64,000 bases of DNA from Amycolatopsis tolypomycina (GTDB lineage Bacteria; Actinomycetota; Actinomycetes; Mycobacteriales; Pseudonocardiaceae), in the NCBI RefSeq assembly GCF_900105945.1, contig NZ_FNSO01000004.1:4402001-4466000 (forward strand), read 5' to 3'. Numbering within the stretch: position 1 is the first letter of the stretch; every line of letters starts with the position of its first letter. Shown here one piece after another: positions 62,438 through 64,000 of the stretch. Below the pieces are notes generated by a model. It did not search any database. It was not told where the DNA came from and was given only the letters and a program-made list of their open reading frames with translations. The position numbers and the translations under genes are program-made.

Positions 62438-62667
62438 CGCCGGACCGGGGCGACGGCGTCGCGGCGGCCCGCCACGAACCACAGCAGGCTGCCCAGGAAC
62501 GGCGCGCAGAAGGCGAAGATCACCCAGACGAGCTTCATCCCGCCGGTCAGCGGGGAACGCAGGATGCCGACGAGCGCGGCCAGGAACAGCACGGCGAAGG
62601 CCAGCACGACCGCGCCGGCCACGCCCATGAAGATCCACGCCTGCGTCGTCTCGGATGCCACGGACAT
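62434..62667 (-). CDS. Small PLDc_N membrane protein
   Basis: A 77-residue protein with two helices (about 12-34 and 46-66) and the PLDc_N (cardiolipin synthase N-terminal) motif VWVIFAFCAPFLGSLLWFVAGRRDA. Stand-alone copies with unknown function often precede ABC genes. ATG 62667 with GGAG. First gene of the five-gene operon, overlapping the ATPase start (ATGA). Confidence 0.8.
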   Translation of the reverse strand: MSVASETTQAWIFMGVAGAVVLAFAVLFLAALVGILRSPLTGGMKLVWVIFAFCAPFLGSLLWFVAGRRDAVAPVRR

Positions 62668-62783
62668 TCGTACTCCACTTCGGACTCGCATCGGGGTGAG
62701 TACGTCCACGATCGCCGGTCCGGCGGGCCCGCGCATCGGAAGATCGGACGTCACGGGATAGGCGGAAAGTATTAACCCGGCGG

Positions 62784-62800
62784 TTGTACGACTCTTGTAC
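62784..62800. promoter_or_regulatory. TTGTA-repeat element, copy 2
   Basis: TTGTACGACTCTTGTAC with two TTGTA units 11 bp apart, 24-40 bp before the propeller-like gene. It matches 47123-47139 in 15 of 17 positions. Confidence 0.6.
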
Positions 62801-62823
62801 GCCCCCGTCCGACGATGGCTCCC

Positions 62824-64000
62824 ATGTCACTCCACCGTCTGGCCAAGGCCGCGCTGGCCGCCGGCGTGCTGGCGGGCCTGGCGGCCGCGCCGGCGTCCGC
62901 CGCCGCGGCCGCGCCGTCCACCTTGCCCGCCGACCAGTACACCCTGACCGCCAACTACAACCAGTTCGACGCAGTGAACAGCGCCCTGGTGTCGAAGCTC
63001 GGCACCGCCGCCGTGCACACCGTGATGGAGAACGCGAACCACGACCGCACCGCGCTGCCGTCGTCGTTCTCCGTCGCCGGGCTCGAGACCGGGTTCCGGT
63101 TCGACAGCGGCGACAACTCCGACTGCACCAACTACCCGCAGGGCATCACCACCAGCCGCGACGCCGTCGGCACCGCGAACGGCGGCAACTACGACGGCCA
63201 CCAGCTCATCGCGGTCAGCTGGTACACCAAGGACGGCTGCGACGGCGGCCAGCAGCGCAGCCGGATCACGCTCGTCGACTGGGACGCCGACTACCCGAAC
63301 GCCTACCGCAAGATCCTGCTGGTCGAGCCGACCGGCACCGCCGACGCCCCGAACTTCAAGGACATCCCGATCCACGCCGGCGGCATGTCCTGGTACGGCG
63401 ACTACCTCTACGTCGCCGACACCGGCAAGGGCATGCGCGTGTTCGACATGCGCAAGATCCTCAAGACCAACACCGGCGGCACGGCCGACCAGATCGGCCA
63501 GAGCGGCAGCACGTACTACGCCCACAACTACGCCTACGTCCTGCCGCAGGTCGGCACGATCTCCTCGAAGACGACGTCCGGGACGAACCTCGCGTGGTCG
63601 TCGATCTCCCTCGACCGCGTCAGCAAGTCGATCGTGATGACCGAGTACACCTGCTCGTCCGGCTGCACCGACTACCCGAACCGCGCGCCGCGGGCGATCC
63701 GCTACCCGTTCGCCTCCGCCGGCACCTTCGCCGCGACGACCACGGCGAGCCAGGCACTGCAGCTGCCCTGGTACAAGCTCAACGGCGTCGCCTCGCACAA
63801 CGGCCGCTGGTGGTTCCAGTCGTCCGGCTCGAAGCAGCTCTACTACTGGAAGCCGTCGGCCGCGTCGCAGACCTTCTCCTGGGTCAGCAGCGGCGAGAGC
63901 ATTTCCTACTGGGAGGACGACACCGCCGCCGACCTGCTGTGGACGCTGCAGGAAGGCGCGGGCAACCGCAACGTCTTCGCGGTCACCCAGGCCACCTACG
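62824..64000 (+). CDS. Secreted propeller-like protein, family A (partial at right edge)
   Basis: At least 392 residues, cut by the window end. Signal peptide about 1-27 (ending ASAAAA), then a beta-rich body: HAGGMSWYGDYLYVADTGKGMRVF (split as HAGGMSWYGDYLYV and following), ISLDR, NGRWWFQSSGS, with Cys pairs GCDGG and CSSGC. It is a paralogue of the gene at 45810-47078, with conserved segments in the same order and nearly the same residue positions. ATG 62824 lacks a clear Shine-Dalgarno site, like its paralogue. It is divergent from the ABC/kinase operon. Confidence 0.78.
   Translation, partial: MSLHRLAKAALAAGVLAGLAAAPASAAAAAPSTLPADQYTLTANYNQFDAVNSALVSKLGTAAVHTVMENANHDRTALPSSFSVAGLETGFRFDSGDNSDCTNYPQGITTSRDAVGTANGGNYDGHQLIAVSWYTKDGCDGGQQRSRITLVDWDADYPNAYRKILLVEPTGTADAPNFKDIPIHAGGMSWYGDYLYVADTGKGMRVFDMRKILKTNTGGTADQIGQSGSTYYAHNYAYVLPQVGTISSKTTSGTNLAWSSISLDRVSKSIVMTEYTCSSGCTDYPNRAPRAIRYPFASAGTFAATTTASQALQLPWYKLNGVASHNGRWWFQSSGSKQLYYWKPSAASQTFSWVSSGESISYWEDDTAADLLWTLQEGAGNRNVFAVTQATY

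Overview
The window is high-GC actinobacterial DNA. Nearly every gene has G/C-rich third codon positions, GTG and TTG starts are common, and SARP/AfsR, MmyB-type XRE, LLM flavin oxidoreductase and F420-type gene families are abundant. Gene content, the recurring TCCACAGTGGA palindrome and the many secreted hydrolases fit the Pseudonocardiaceae, most likely an Amycolatopsis-like chromosome; this is an inference from style, not a database match. It reads as ordinary chromosome arm with saprophytic functions. I see no phage, no insertion sequence, no CRISPR array and no complete secondary-metabolite cluster.

Layout. 1-9.7 kb: the end of an MprB-like sensor kinase, a DUF998 membrane protein overlapping an unusual DMT-transporter/GT4-glycosyltransferase fusion, then a divergent secreted GH10-CBM2 xylanase and S8 protease with CGAAA-type boxes between them, and a GT-C (GT39) glycosyltransferase. 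9.7-15 kb: a VOC protein, a HAD hydrolase translationally coupled to a shortened GntR regulator, a small secreted protein, and a 954-residue AfsR-type SARP whose promoter carries an 11-bp-period direct repeat. 15-21.8 kb: two NtaA/DszA-type flavin monooxygenases, then a TetR-controlled three-gene operon (acyl-CoA ligase, F420/FMN LLM enzyme, SDR) that looks like an uncharacterised catabolic module. 21.8-25.2 kb: lactate-utilisation genes lutABC, each overlapping the next by 4 nt, and a MarR repressor. 25.2-34 kb: DUF6069 protein, TcmP-like protein, CxC permease plus TIGR03943 partner, S53 sedolisin, Acg-type nitroreductase, a putative lipoprotein, a quinone oxidoreductase and an XRE regulator. 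34-43.9 kb: an AA10 lytic polysaccharide monooxygenase with a perfect DasR site, LexA, a divergent P450/MFS pair, DUF4287, a methyltransferase/TetR pair, two tRNA-Val genes, a second MFS pump, and a hydrolase-TetR operon. 44-52.5 kb: a zinc-ribbon protein, a WsfD-like GT-C protein, a secreted propeller-like protein, an NmrA-type reductase, a decayed alcohol dehydrogenase, a secreted sugar dehydrogenase with a PKD domain, and an ECF sigma factor fused to its own zinc-finger and membrane domain. 52.8-64 kb: a secreted hydrolase, an exported SurE-like protein, an acyl-CoA ligase, an SDR with a damaged start, an NTF2/PadR pair, and a five-gene operon (small membrane protein, ABC ATPase, ABC permease, NarL-type histidine kinase and response regulator). 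The window ends inside a second copy of the secreted propeller-like family.

Themes. (1) Plant and fungal/insect polymer degradation outside the cell: xylanase, chitin-type AA10 enzyme, two proteases, sugar dehydrogenase. (2) Small regulator/operator modules with operators readable in the sequence: TetR with P450/MFS/hydrolase, TetR with methyltransferase, PadR with NTF2, MarR with DUF6069, XRE with its own start. (3) The strongest unexplained signals are two paralogous secreted proteins 16 kb apart sharing a near-identical 17-bp promoter element, a 25-bp element shared by the P450/MFS and hydrolase/TetR promoters, a pair of long palindromes each sitting just behind an MFS gene, and a duplicated 19-mer flanking the NTF2-like gene.
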